From the NCBI GenBank assembly GCA_034440635.1, contig JAOTON010001278.1, forward strand, positions 62,001-126,000: a stretch of 64,000 nucleotides of DNA. The letters run 5' to 3'. The notes under the pieces are model-generated. The model searched no databases. It had not been told where the DNA came from and worked only from the letters and a program-made list of their open reading frames with translations. Below are positions 35,641-47,151 of this stretch, piece by piece. A program made the position numbers and the translations under genes. This DNA is from Lepas anatifera (Eukaryota > Arthropoda > Thecostraca > Lepadidae). How positions within the stretch are numbered: the stretch's first letter is position 1; each line of letters begins with the position of its first letter.

Positions 35641-36745
35641 TATATGGCCACCGAAGCAGCTTCAGGGACACCGAAACTGACACAGAGACACCAAGACTGC
35701 TATACGGCGACTACACCAAGGAACACACGGACCAAGGCCCTCCAATCCCAGGTTGGTTCAAACTTTTTACTATCCTATTGGTATAGTCTTGGTCCATTTT
35801 TTTAAGTATCCGCTAAAAAGGGGTGATAGGCCAATATATAGAGAGCTAATAGTTTCCCTTTTACTGTTGCAAACCATGCAGTTAAAACTTTACAAGTCTC
35901 GTGTTGGTGAAAATAGTCTATCCCTATGCGCCATCTTTAAAATATATACATTTGGAAATTTCGCGTGATGTTCAGACTCTCGGCGCAATGGATCGGAAGT
36001 TGCCGATGTGAGCGTTTAAATAAACGTTTCTGAAGGGGTAATCCTCCAGCCTCAGAGACACGGACGATCTGCCGTGTTTAGGTTGAAGAATGTCTCAGTT
36101 GACCTCCGAAGACTTTTTGTTCAAACTCTGCATTTTATCTGCCATTAAGAACAAACTCTTGCGCGGCGTGGCATAACATTATATTCACAATAAGAGATAA
36201 GCTCCCGTACTGAGCGCTAAAGCAGCAGCGTCTGCGGCCACACTGCCGTCCTAATCAGGGGCGGAGCCAGGGGAGGAGCAATCCAGCCATGCCCCCTCAA
36301 AAGCGAAAGAGATGTCCATCCCCTCTTTTGCCTTCCCCCCCAGCAAACAAGTTAATCATAAATGATCAATTAAGAAAGACATGTCCGTCAATTAAACAAC
36401 ATTTTTAAGCGTTTTGGTCCGTTGGGCAGGTATATATTGGAAGGTGAAATAAATTCCCCTGAAGAGGAAGAAAAACTTAATGCATTATTTTCCTTTTTAG
36501 AGCATTATTGAACAAGTACTGTGGTACACAACAGCTTTGTCATGGCACCCTTGAGACATCTGAGTAGCACTCTCGTTTGAAGAGTGTAACTTGGGTGTAA
36601 CTGATGTGAAAATATACTTACTGCTGCGGTTTAATCCTGCTGACCGCCGCTCCACCGCTAAATGGTGATATTTTCCTTTTGCTCGATGACATGGTCTGCC
36701 CCCCTCCCAAACTAATCGGCTGGATTCGCCCCTAGTCTCACTGAC
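35641..36745. other. Intron 2 of the unknown gene, distal part
   Basis: AT-rich. Contains a MITE-end-like CAGGGGCGGAGCCAGGGG near 36256. No exon was recognised. Confidence 0.4.
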
Positions 36746-36763
36746 CTGCCACAGGCACTCCAG
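36746..36763 (-). CDS. Unknown minus-strand gene, exon 2 (18-bp microexon)
   Basis: Eighteen bases, CTGGAGTGCCTGTGGCAG, lie between an acceptor (ATCACCCTCGCAG) and a donor (GTCAGTGAG). They encode LECLWQ in phase 0 and join exon 1 (GLEEKME) to exon 3 (AVAALLV) without disturbing frame. Exon 1 to exon 3 directly would also be in frame, so this microexon could be alternative or spurious. Confidence 0.4.
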
Positions 36764-37145
36764 CTGCGAGGGTGATCGAGTCCAATCTTGTGACGATTAG
36801 AAATTCTGATAAAATATGGACAGCAAATACATTCCTGTGACTGCAAGGAACATACCGAACAAGAACAAATAACGACGAAACCAAAATACAAAAGCGTATA
36901 TGTCATTGTGTACTCATTTCAAGGACGGTAAGTCGAGCTCTACCCCTTCCCCACCACCAGAATCTGAGCCTAGCTCACATCCCTCCTTAAATACTAGGTC
37001 AGCCAATTTAGGAAATCATAGTCCAGAAGACAATTCTTGAGCAGAAAAAGCATCCTGAGGGTTGACTACACACATCATTAATTTCAGATTTGCAATCAGG
37101 ACCCTGACCTAAGGCTGGTGCATTGCAGCGATATCTCCAACTTAC

Positions 37146-37205
37146 CTCCATTTTCTCCTCCAACCCTTTCAGGCCAAACGATACATTTTCTCCGGATTCT
37201 TCCAT
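37146..37205 (-). CDS. Unknown minus-strand gene, exon 1 with start codon
   Basis: An ATG at 37205 opens MEESGENVSFGLKGLEEKME and runs to an excellent donor, GAG before GTAAGT, in phase 0. An in-frame TAA upstream makes this ATG the natural start unless an acceptor intervenes. The upstream promoter was not identified. Confidence 0.5.
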
Positions 37206-39671
37206 ACTTGAGGTACTACTTTCAAAGAAGATTTTGATGATTTAATGTTAAGCCTGAAAAAGTTAGAGCTGTTATCCATTAGGAAGGCTCTTCGGTCTTC
37301 ATATGCTGGATATCCTTGAGGCATGACTGCCTCATTTTCACACGTCCTTTCCTAGTTTCCTTTCTTATTTTATCGTTACCTACTGCACGTGTGCGTTCCT
37401 TCTCGGTCTTGCATCTTCTTCCGTTTGTCGCACTGGTTTTTGAAGCAGTAAAAATAGTCATACCATTGAAAAACTAAGGTAAGTAAGGTTGTTTCTGATT
37501 AAACACTTTGTTTTCTGAATTATTCAAGTTAATTATCATTCATGTGTTGACCATTGAACTTGATATGAATCAACTAAGAACTCTCTGTCAGTGTATCAAC
37601 TCTGATTCTAACCATGTCCAAGACTAAGTCGATTCAAATAACGACTCAATTGAATGAGTCAATGAGTCCAGAGCCAACGCCAGCTCAAATTCGATTCAGT
37701 GTGACTTATGTTGAATGAGCAAGTTCAAACGATGCAAAGGAGTGGTAATAAGGTGTTAATTTCCCCAAATTTCTGGTCCTTGTGTTGCCCTCTGCACCAA
37801 CAACTCCAACAAGCACAGTTTTGCTCTGGCACGAAACGAATTGGGCCACAGCACAGGTCCTAGCAAAAAGTATTGTTTTATCATAGTGAGAACTGCAGCC
37901 CTTACTAATTAAATATCAATATAGAACACTCAGAACGTTGACAACACACCTAGGAGGAAAAATCAGGACTTGTATGCACATGGAATACCAGAGAAGAAGG
38001 GAAAGTACTGAATCAGATAAAACAAAACAAAAAATACAGAAAATTCTGGAAGCACCTTTTATTTTGAATCTTTCCACTTAAAGCACTGAACAAGACCTGT
38101 GATTAGAGAATTAGGGTTGTTCACATATGACGTCAGCAAAATTGGAGGGTTTTCGGACCCCTCCCTCTTTTGTCAGAAATAGTCAGAAAATGCCTGACCC
38201 CTCCCTTTGCCAGAAATTGCCAGACCCCCTCTCAACAGGCAAAGCGGTCGACATTAGCAGTCACGCAGAAACGCCGCAGAACGGCAATGTTTGGGTGGTA
38301 CAGGCAGATAGTTGGCGTGAACACTGGGTGTGAATACGAACCATTGACTACAAAGCATTGAAGTACCAGCTCCTCAACTACCCTCGAGCTGCACAGTTCT
38401 CGCTCAATAAGAAATCGTGTCAGCCGATGATTTGACCCCCTCGGAAACCGTCAGAAAAGGCCAACTCCTTTCCCTTGTCAGAAAAAATCAGGGTATGCCA
38501 GGATTCTATCAAAGTGCATCATGATTTTGAAGAGGTGGGCGCCACGGCCAGATATTTGAAACTGTGTCCTGGTGGCCCACTGCAACCAGCATGGTTCTCT
38601 GTAATTAGTTACAGAAGGCCTGCAGATACCAGCAGAACTCATTGTGACCGGCTCTCTAGAACCAGCAGAACCCTCTCTGACCAGCTGGGCTCATAATGGT
38701 CAGCTGAGCTCTCTTTGTCCGCCAGTAGATAACATTTTAAGTGTTTCTTTTTTCATTCAGAAGGAACCCTTTTCAAGATGAAAGAAGCTCCTAGAACAGT
38801 TGTTAATCACCAATCTATATTAAGTCTAGGTCACTTAGGGGAAAAGTGAAGTGAGCATGCGCTTTGCGTGATGTGACCACTGCAGGTAAAATGCTTAGGT
38901 TGCATAATCACCACAGATGCCAGACCCCCGGCATCAAACTCAAGCTGTTGACTGGCCTATCTGCTTGAATCCTGGATGCATAAGGTAGCAAAAACACAGA
39001 GAATAAATATCCAAGCACAGCATTTCCTCATAATCTTGATGAAATGTATTGATTGGAAAAGCTCTTGATCATGGTGTGAGCTGAGATCTCAAATCACAGA
39101 ATTCTCAAAACTTTATGTGGCAATACACTTTCTTTTTAGTCTTTTTTTTACATTTCTTCAGGCAAAAAAAGGTTGCGGGTACACAAATGGCTTGTCTTGG
39201 CGTACATAAGATACAGGGGCCGTCTTCGTTTAAAAAGCAGCTTTTTTAGATTGGCTGACACAAAAACTGTGCTGAATGTCTTTTCTTTTAGCTTGTCAAA
39301 ATTTTTTGGGCCCTTTTGGCCGCATTGCAGGGGCCTCTTTTGACACCATCCTCCTCCTTAATGAAATCCTGGCTACACCCCTGACTGCGTTTAACATTTT
39401 CCAATAACTAGTCCTGAAACATGAAATGTTTTGATATATCAAGAAAAATAACTGATATACGAAGGTAGCTTTGGTTCCTATCGATGACCTCTCTTACCTA
39501 AAAATTCAAAATTTGTATTCAATTTGTATTAATTTGTATTTGTTCTGAAAAAGGCAGTTTAAATAAAAGCTGACAACGCACAAGGAGCCGCCCTCAGATC
39601 ACATCGGATAACAAAATTTTGAAACCCATTGCCACGACAGAAATTCTAACAAATATGAGATGCACACACTC
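37206..39671. other. Intergenic region upstream of the unknown gene
   Basis: AT-rich sequence with ACTCAATTGAATGAGTCAATG-like short inverted motifs near 37643 and MITE-end debris near 39370 (CCTGGCTACACCCCTG). No coding exon is supported. Confidence 0.35.
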
Positions 39672-41408
39672 AATACCTATACCTATACCTATAGTTATCA
39701 GAATTTTGGAGGCCACATCGGCCTGCTGGATCCGGTCTCCGACGAGCCCAGTTTCGATGAGCCTACACTCAGTCTTACTCCGACCATAACACCTGAGGGT
39801 TTAATTAGTTGGCGAGGGCGGTTGAAAAGAAAGTAAAGGACCTTACTCTGAGCATTCGGGGACAAGGTACATCAGGGATGACCAATGAGAGTCGAGCTTG
39901 TTCTTAAACTCATTGACCATGGTGGCTTCTACTACTGATGTAGGCAACACATTCCAGTCATTCACCATTCGTACTGAAAATGACGAACGACGCGCTCTCG
40001 ATGTGGCACTGGGTTTAGCAAGTTTCCATTGATGTCCGCGGGTACGAAGGCGATCAATGAGATCGAAAAACTGAGCTGGATCGATATCGATGGAGCCGTG
40101 AAGCAGTTGGTATGCTTTGATCAGGTCTCCTCGGCGTCGCCTGTAATACAATGAGGGAAGGCTAAGAGCCCTCAATCTGCCGAGGTAAGATAAACCCCTC
40201 ATGGAGGTGACTATACGAGTGCCCCTTCGCTGCACCCTCTCAAGCAGCCTCTGATCAGCCCCATTGAATGGTCCCAAACAGATATTACCATACTCTAGTA
40301 GAGGACGCACCAGTGTTTTGTAAAGAAGAGGCAAAGTGAAAGTGTCAATGTTAGCAAAGGATTTTCGGGTGACAGCCAAAGCCTTGTTAGCTTTTGAGAC
40401 TGATGCCGCTGCTTGCTGTCGGAACTTTAAGTCCCTGTCAATGATTATCCCGAGATCTCGTTCTTCATCTAATGTCCTGAGAGAAGCACCGCCCATAGTG
40501 TAGTCGTAACAAGGATTGTTATTGCCAATGTGCAACACTGCACATTTACCTTCATTGAAGGGCATCTGCCACATTGACGACCATTCCAATGCCCGATTTA
40601 GGTTTGCTTGTAGCGATTCTGATGAGTGGAGGTGCCAATTCCTGTGTAGAGCTTTGTGTCATCCGCAAAAATTGTTATGCCAGAAAGTACACAATAATCA
40701 GGGAGATCATTAATAAACAGAAGAAATAAGATCAGGCCGAGCAAGGAACCTTGCGGAACACTACTAGTGACCTTCGTCCATTCTGAAGCAGCGCCATCAA
40801 CGACCACATACTGTTTCCTATCAGATAAGAAAGCGCGGATCCACCTAAGTAGCTTGCCTTTAATAACATAACTATCCAATTTCCTCAGAAGATGCTCATG
40901 TGGAGCCGAATCGAATGCCTTCTGAAAATCTAAATAGATGGCGTCGACGGGTACACTCTGTTCGAGCCTCTGTGCCCAATCCTCCAATGTCTGAAGAGTC
41001 ACATGAACGTTTTGGCCAGAATCCATGTTGATGGTCTGAAAGAAGGTGGTGGGTGATCGGGAACCTCAGAAGTTCGTCCTTGATCAATGACTCCAAAATC
41101 TTGCAGGGCAAAGAGGTCGAGCTAACTTGTCTGTAGTTTTGAGGATGGTGTTTGTCTCCCTTCTTGTAGATTGGGACCACTGTCTCCAACTTCCACTCCT
41201 TAGGTATGGCCCCAGTATCTAAGGACTTCCTGAAAAGAAGAGACAAGAGGACACAGAGAGATCCAGCTGCCTCATTCAGTGTGTGGGGATGAACAGGATC
41301 AGGTCCAGGGGAGACGGAATTTCGAAGAGATATAAGTTTGGAAAACACCGTGGGAGATGAAATGGGAATGTCCCAGTGGAGGCGCTTCCATACAGGCACA
41401 TTAGGCAC

Positions 41409-42215
41409 TGCCTAGCCACTTTTAAATGTCGAAGTCAGTATTTATTTTATGGGGAAAAAATTATACTTGACTCCATGTTTAAGTAGCAGAGAATATTCCT
41501 TTTTCGGATCACTGGGTCAAAGAGCCGATGATTTGCATCTCTGACAATCCACGTTCGCAGCTTTTACCGTCAACAAATGTGATCTTAGGCACTTTGTGAT
41601 TCTGCTGAATCTGCCTAACACCTTGGCAAACCTAACGTGTGCTTTTTCATTGACATCTCTAATACCTCATTCATTCGGACGCGAGTACCGGCTCTTAAAA
41701 TCAGCAGCCTAGGCTTGCCTTCAATGCTAGCACTTGTGATGTCGCGTCTTAGGACCTTGATTAAAGCGGATTCATTTATTGACATTCTTGTATTCACAGA
41801 TTTCTAGCCTTCTCTAGTGCGGGACAGTTGTTTCACAATTATTAGCAAGATATTTAATTTGGGAAACCCTTATGGAGAATGTGAGTCATGGCACAAAATC
41901 TGGTGGATGAAATTAAAAAATCTGTTCGATCGTACAGCAAGAAATTGGACGTCATAAAGAATGATGTGCCGAAGCCGTCCTTGAAATGGGAAGCTCTTGT
42001 GAGTACTTTGTCCTTCGCAGCTTACTTACCTACCTACCTATCCTTCTTGAATATTGTCTTGTACCTTCATATACTACCGCATAACCGTTTCCACAATACC
42101 CAACATATATTTTGATATTATTTTTTAATGATATGAAACATTTAAGCATAAATATTATTTTTGCTCACTGACTTGAGCTTGCCCCTCTCCAGCCGACCTG
42201 CTGCATCCGCCCCTG
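41409..42215. other. Insertion within the LINE
   Basis: The sequence lies between the LINE linker and its reverse transcriptase and is not LINE-like. It holds the exon candidate at 41888. Confidence 0.4.
41888..41998 (+). CDS. Orphan exon candidate with start codon
   Basis: An ATG in good context (GTCATGG) opens MAQNLVDEIKKSVRSYSKKL and KPSLKWEAL, 37 codons, up to GTGAGT in phase 0. Lys-rich helical composition and a strong donor support a real first coding exon, but only one compatible downstream exon (44577) was found and the family is not recognised. Confidence 0.35.
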
Positions 42216-43196
42216 TCCACTATCAGGTAAAAAGCCTGGGCGACGTCCTTGCCTCTAAGCCAATCGTGCCTAGGCTGTCATAGTGTTCAAGCGCCGCCAC
42301 TGGAATGTCCTCCAGAACATTTCCAAGACAGCAGTCATTGAAGTTAGGTAAGTTCTCTATATCCTCGGAAGTGAAAACTCTTGCAAAGAAATCGTTCAGG
42401 ATCTTAGCCTTTTCACCAGCATCAGATTCAAGATCACCATTGCTATTCCCTAGGTCTTCTACTTTGGAGACAGTTTTCAGCCTTGATATAGGAATAAAGT
42501 CCAGAACCTAAACAGAAAATAATAATTAAAACAAACACAAAAAAAACAAATACCAGACCGATCCCGCATAACTCCAGAAGCCCTTAGGATTTGTTTTGAT
42601 GTTGGTTGCCAAGCCCTGCTCAAAATCTCTCTGAAGCTTCTGGGTTAAAGTACACAGTTCATTTTGGCATATATGGAAAGGAGCAAGATCAATCCCATCT
42701 TTAGTGTTGTGGTATGTTCAATCCAGGTCATTTTTCTTTTGCTTGAGTCTCATGGCTGCCCCAGTCATGTAAATATTCTTACGGGTGACCCCGGTTCTCG
42801 TTTTGGGGATAAATGTATCAACAGCCTCATTAAGGTTATTCATGAAAGAGCTATAGCATTCTTCTAAGCCAAGGCAGTCCATGGCAGCCCAATCAATGTC
42901 ACGGATACTTTTTGTTCAACTGTTCAAAGTTAGCACGACTAAAGCTGAGTTCAAGTTTGAATACCAGGTTCAACCTTCTCTCCACATAGCATTTGACATC
43001 AAACTTGAGAAGTAAATGGTCATTTAGACCAATATCCGGAAAATGTTCAAGGTTAGTCAGCATACCCTCTTCATCTGTGAACAAGAGGTCAAGAATGTTA
43101 GCCTGCTGGCCATGATGGTGACATGTGGGTTTCTGAACATGTTGAAAGAGGTAAAAGTCATGCATTATATCCATAAAACTGTGCAAGACTGTCCAT

Positions 43197-43549
43197 GAAG
43201 TGTGCAAGGTATGGCATTTTCAACGAGATCTTGTCAGTGTGAGTGCTCTTGGAGACAGTAGCGAGTGGTGCAAATCTTATCGACCTGGTGTGAATTTGTT
43301 AGACTGGTGCGAGGAAGGTGGCACTGAAAACCAAAAAAATTATGGCTGAATAGTTATAAAGACACAGGAGGGCGCCTTATAACAAGTCTGTTACTAACTA
43401 ATGGCAGCATTGCATAATGTGGGTAGGAATGTGTGCGTTTTTCTCCCCAGCTATGTGGTAGATTGGTGTGAATTTTTTAAGCTGGTGGTGCAATAATTTT
43501 GAATGGCTGGTGCGACTCGTCTGGCCTGCTGCCATATTTTGCAGACTGG
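43197..43549. mobile_element. CCAGTCTGCAAA MITE nested in the LINE
   Basis: It shares the terminal (GCAAGGTATGGCA; TGCCATATTTTGCAGACTGG) and internal sequence of the copies at 20136 and 43684, and separates two endonuclease pieces of the LINE. The left terminus is diverged and the target duplication is not clear. Confidence 0.7.
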
Positions 43550-43683
43550 GTGCGAAGGGTGGCCTAGGAAGGCCGTGGAGAATTCACCAGACCAGTCTAT
43601 TTGTGGGAAATTGAAATCCCCAGAGACCAGAAGATGTGAAGGCAAGAAAGCCTTAGCTAGTGTGAAAATATCAGAAAAATCAT

Positions 43684-44051
43684 CCAATGTGCAAAGTATG
43701 GCATTTTCGGTGAGATCTTGTGGGTGTGAGTGTCCTTGGAAACAGGAGCAAGTGGTGCGAATTTTATTAACCTGGTATGAATTTGTGAGACTGACTGGTG
43801 CAAGGAAGGTGACACTGAAAACCAAACAAATAATGACTGAATGATTATAAAGACATAGGAGGCGCCTTAGAAAAAGTCCTTCACTAACTAATGAGGGAGA
43901 CAGTATCAGTATTGCATTGTGTGGGTAGGAATGGGCGTGTTTTTTCCCTGGTAATCTGACAGGTTGGTGCGAATTTTTGGAGGCTGGCGGTGCGAGAATT
44001 TTAGATGGCTGGTGCGGCTCGTCTGGCCTGCTGCCATAATTTGCAGACTGG
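43684..44051. mobile_element. CCAGTCTGCAAA MITE
   Basis: 368 bp with ends CCAATGTGCAAAGTATGGCA and TGCCATAATTTGCAGACTGG, flanked by AAAATCAT and AAAATCAC, a 7/8 target duplication of 8 bp. Orientation is opposite to the copy at 20136. Confidence 0.8.
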
Positions 44052-44576
44052 AAAATCACTCATGTTTCTATGGCCGTCCCCGCTAGGAATTCTCTAAAAG
44101 AAGGCCAGGAGCAGAAAATCGTGCCTGTGGAGCCTAATTTTAACCCATAAGTAGTTTTAATAATTTTAACCTACTCACTCAACTACTCTCGAAGAACCGA
44201 GCATGCATACCTACCCCTTTTTCTTTCAAATTAGGTACACAGCACTTCTTACAGGAGCCGTGTTATTCTGCCGGAAGAATGCATAATAGTGTGCCGCACT
44301 CATGCGCAAGATGGTATCATGACTGCAAGATGCTGTACTGCACATGCGTGCAACTCACTAGTATGCGTTCTGCGCGGCAGAATAACACGGCTAAGGAAGA
44401 AATGTTGTAGGACAACAATGAGCAAATCTTAATCTGGGGGTTTTAATATATTTTTTTGGAGGCTTTGTATTTTATTTCATAGCAAGATTAGAAACAAACA
44501 GTGTAAATCTGGCAGCAGTCAACGGATCATCCTTTCTTTTGTTGTCCGTTTCCGTCTCTGGAGGCAAATGCGCAAG
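44052..44576. other. Sequence between MITE and exon candidate
   Basis: Holds an inverted pair, GCCGTGTTATTCTGCCG near 44255 and CGGCAGAATAACACGGC near 44376, a probable small MITE of about 140 bp. Nothing else was recognised. Confidence 0.4.
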
Positions 44577-44717
44577 AAGTGGTTGAGGGGTGCTGTGGTC
44601 GGACGTTTTACAGAATTTTTAGGTCTTGCAGATTCAGGTCTTCAGTTCGAGAAGCTTCAAATCCTTGGAGGGAGCTTTCGCAACCTCGGCATCAACTGGG
44701 AACTGCGCTCAGCAAAG
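44577..44717 (+). CDS. Orphan exon candidate
   Basis: After a pyrimidine-rich tract, a frame encodes KWLRGAVVGRFTEFLGLADS, then GLQFEKLQILGGSFRNLGIN and WELRSAK, ending before GTAAAT in phase 0. The start after GCGCAAG would be phase 0 and match the exon at 41888; an earlier AG at 44563 would need another phase. The protein-like quality is high but the family is unknown. Confidence 0.4.
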
Positions 44718-47151
44718 GTAAATCGATAATTTGGTGCATGATTTCTGTGCGCCGATTTGGTCTCATCTCGCCTGTTCCCTTGTACTGGGTAACACTGATT
44801 TTGCTATAAAACATCAAATCAAATGTTGCCAGCAAATTTTCATGTGTTTTTCTCTGTAAACTATATGGCAAGAATGAATCAGGTAGGGAATACAGGGTAA
44901 GGAATAGCATTATGATGAGCATCTTTCTATTTTTGCATCTGGTGTATGCAATGCTGTAACAGCTGTCAGAAATGCTGCAACAATTTCAGTTAGACTAATT
45001 GAGTGAAGTGAGCTATCAACCTGTTCAAGTTGTGGTTTTAGTTATTCAGTTATATCTTTAATAAAATTGATGATTGCTTTTCAATAAGACAGTAAAAATG
45101 AATGTGAGGTCAGTGGATGGAATTTGGACTAGTGCAGGTCTTGTGAAAGTGGCTGTAAGATTACATTTTTTCAAGTATTCAAATGATTGATCCCTAAGGA
45201 GAAAATTGTAGAAGGATGGCTAAAGCTACAGAGTAATAGAAAAACTGTTTTCAGAATAGCTGAAGACTGATATTTAATTAACAATGGTATTTTGGCTTAG
45301 CAATTGTAGATGTGTCAGAAGTGAATTTCTGAATCAAGAACTTAGTATTTATTAATTTATATAAAGACAAAAATACAATATTTGCTACAAAACAATAAAA
45401 AGAACAGATGCTCATATAGAAAAATATTTATCTGGGAGGATTGCTCTGAGGTTCAGAAGCAATGAGTGTGAAGGGGGTAGTTCACAACCCACCAGAGTCA
45501 ACGCTGGTTATCCATGTCAGATGGTGCAAAGCTAAATTTTGAGAAGGTGTTCTGATATCTATATAAAAGGGATCTGACTGCTTCAAAGCAATGACAAGCT
45601 AGCTGCTGTGCCTGGGAGGGGCAATCTTGTATTTGTCTGAAGTCTCAATAAATGATATGTTTTTGGGAAATTGAAGGCAAGATCCATGAATAGTGTACCT
45701 TTTTTGTCTGTGCAGTGGATGTATTAAACCTTAGAATAGGAATTTCATGGTGAAGGAATAAGCATTTCTTGTGCTGTTGGTAAAGAAGTGTTTGTTATTA
45801 GTATTTCACACAGTGTCAAGACAACTCAGAAACAAACAAATTGGTTAATTTAAGAAGTGGTTTATATTTTGGGAATCAGTTATCAAGACACACTCACTTT
45901 TTCACTTATATGTGCACCTCAATTCCAATTCCTGTTATACATCAAAATTAAAAAATTAAAGCAAAGCTGAAACAAGTTGCCCACTTTACATAGTACAATG
46001 AGTGGGGTAACAATAAGTTTGGTTGTACATGAGATCCAAAATTTGGCCAAAAATGGCCTATCTTTGCTGTGCCTGTCTGTTTCAAGTTAATTACTGGCAT
46101 TTTTGGGACTAGTAATTCATGATGATGCTGGATGATAAACATGAAATGGTAATTCTGAAGGAAGACAAACTAATCACTTAGACGCTTAAGAGATAGGGTT
46201 TCCGACTCTTTCCACCTCACTCTCATCGATGCTCAACACAGCTTTCCGCGCCCAAGCACCAATTCCTCGAAAAGTGAAAATGAAAATCTAAGTAGTAGGT
46301 ACTATACCCCACCACACCACACACAGCGGAGAAGACAGTAACCGTGCGGGAAATGTTGAGATGATACCAGATATGGTGTCTTTCAATCTTGCATTGATGC
46401 AAATATAAAACCTTTAAATTGATAAACGTTGTTTGAGATAACTCCAGATAGTAACAAAATCCTTTAAAACGTCAAAATTTTCTTTGAAAACATGACATAA
46501 CCTAACCGTACCTAACCATTTTTCGATTTGGCGACGTTGCCTGCGGCGCCGACTTACGCCTCCGGCGGCCTCGGATTTGCCGGTTAACGCCGGCAAAGGC
46601 TGGGCCTGTGGAGGACTCATGTCCACTAGCTTCGCTCACGGGCTGTGCTCGCTTTGCTCGCGTACTGTCCTGATTCGCGAGATCTTTGGACTACACTGCA
46701 TTGATAAATCTGGATTTTCCTTTATTGTACCTGCTTCATCGCTGGCGGGGGAGATCAGTCGAAAGTTGAGGTTGATTTCTCTTGGCGGGAAATCTGCTGA
46801 TTCATGTAGCGTTTTTCTAGACTATTTTCTCAGAGATTTAGAGTATTATTCTTGTATTGAATTATTATTCTGGAGTCCGATCTGGCATCTTGAATCAGCG
46901 TCATGTTTGTTTATTACACGATTCTTCCGGTGTGGTGCATCGGTAGTCGTGAGGTATATGACGGATTTCGTGCCGAATTATATCGCAATATAAAATCAGC
47001 GCGGGAATTGAGTATTATATTTGAGCTCAGCATGTCTGGTTGCATAGGAAACCACGCTTTACTAGTCTGTAATGAATTAATTTGGCTTCCTTCAGTTATA
47101 CCAACTTCCCTCCCCTTCCTCCAATAAATAAGCCTTCAATAGGTTCTTTAA
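44718..47151. other. AT-rich region, no gene recognised
   Basis: Low-complexity AT-rich sequence, with a GC-richer patch at 46540-46620. The open frames are short and without splice support. Confidence 0.3.

Larger units (their letters stand above)
26568..37205 (-). other. Whole gene: eight-exon minus-strand gene of unknown function (388 aa)
   Basis: Eight exons (37146-37205, 36746-36763, 34073-34293, 33414-33556, 30985-31155, 29676-29843, 28645-28720, 26568-26877) join with matching phase at all seven junctions and total 1167 bp, exactly 389 codons with one stop. Every internal boundary is GT-AG. The protein begins with a short charged coiled-coil-like segment, has a helical Arg-rich part, a proline-rich linker, then a Leu/Cys-rich part suggesting mixed alpha/beta folding, and a helical C-terminus. 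There is no signal peptide or membrane segment. I do not recognise it; a vague likeness to Fanconi core-complex subunits of the FANCB/FAAP100 kind is only a hunch. Introns are filled by minisatellites. Confidence 0.7.
39672..43683 (-). mobile_element. Decayed CR1-like non-LTR retrotransposon (LINE)
   Basis: Reading on the minus strand: endonuclease pieces (SGDFNFPQIDW near 43600; ANILDLLFTDEEGM near 43100), the linker (EKAKILNDFFARVFTSED near 42400), then reverse transcriptase blocks SPGPDPVHPHTLNE, VVPIYKKGDKHHPQNYR, AIYLDFQKAFDSAPHEHLL, SSVPQGSLLG and FADDTKLY, and a C-terminal domain to 39843. Frames are broken several times. The 3' end carries three ATAGGT units at 39672-39694, the short tandem tail typical of CR1/L2-type elements. 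A MITE at 43197 and about 0.8 kb at 41410-42215 interrupt it. Confidence 0.85.
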
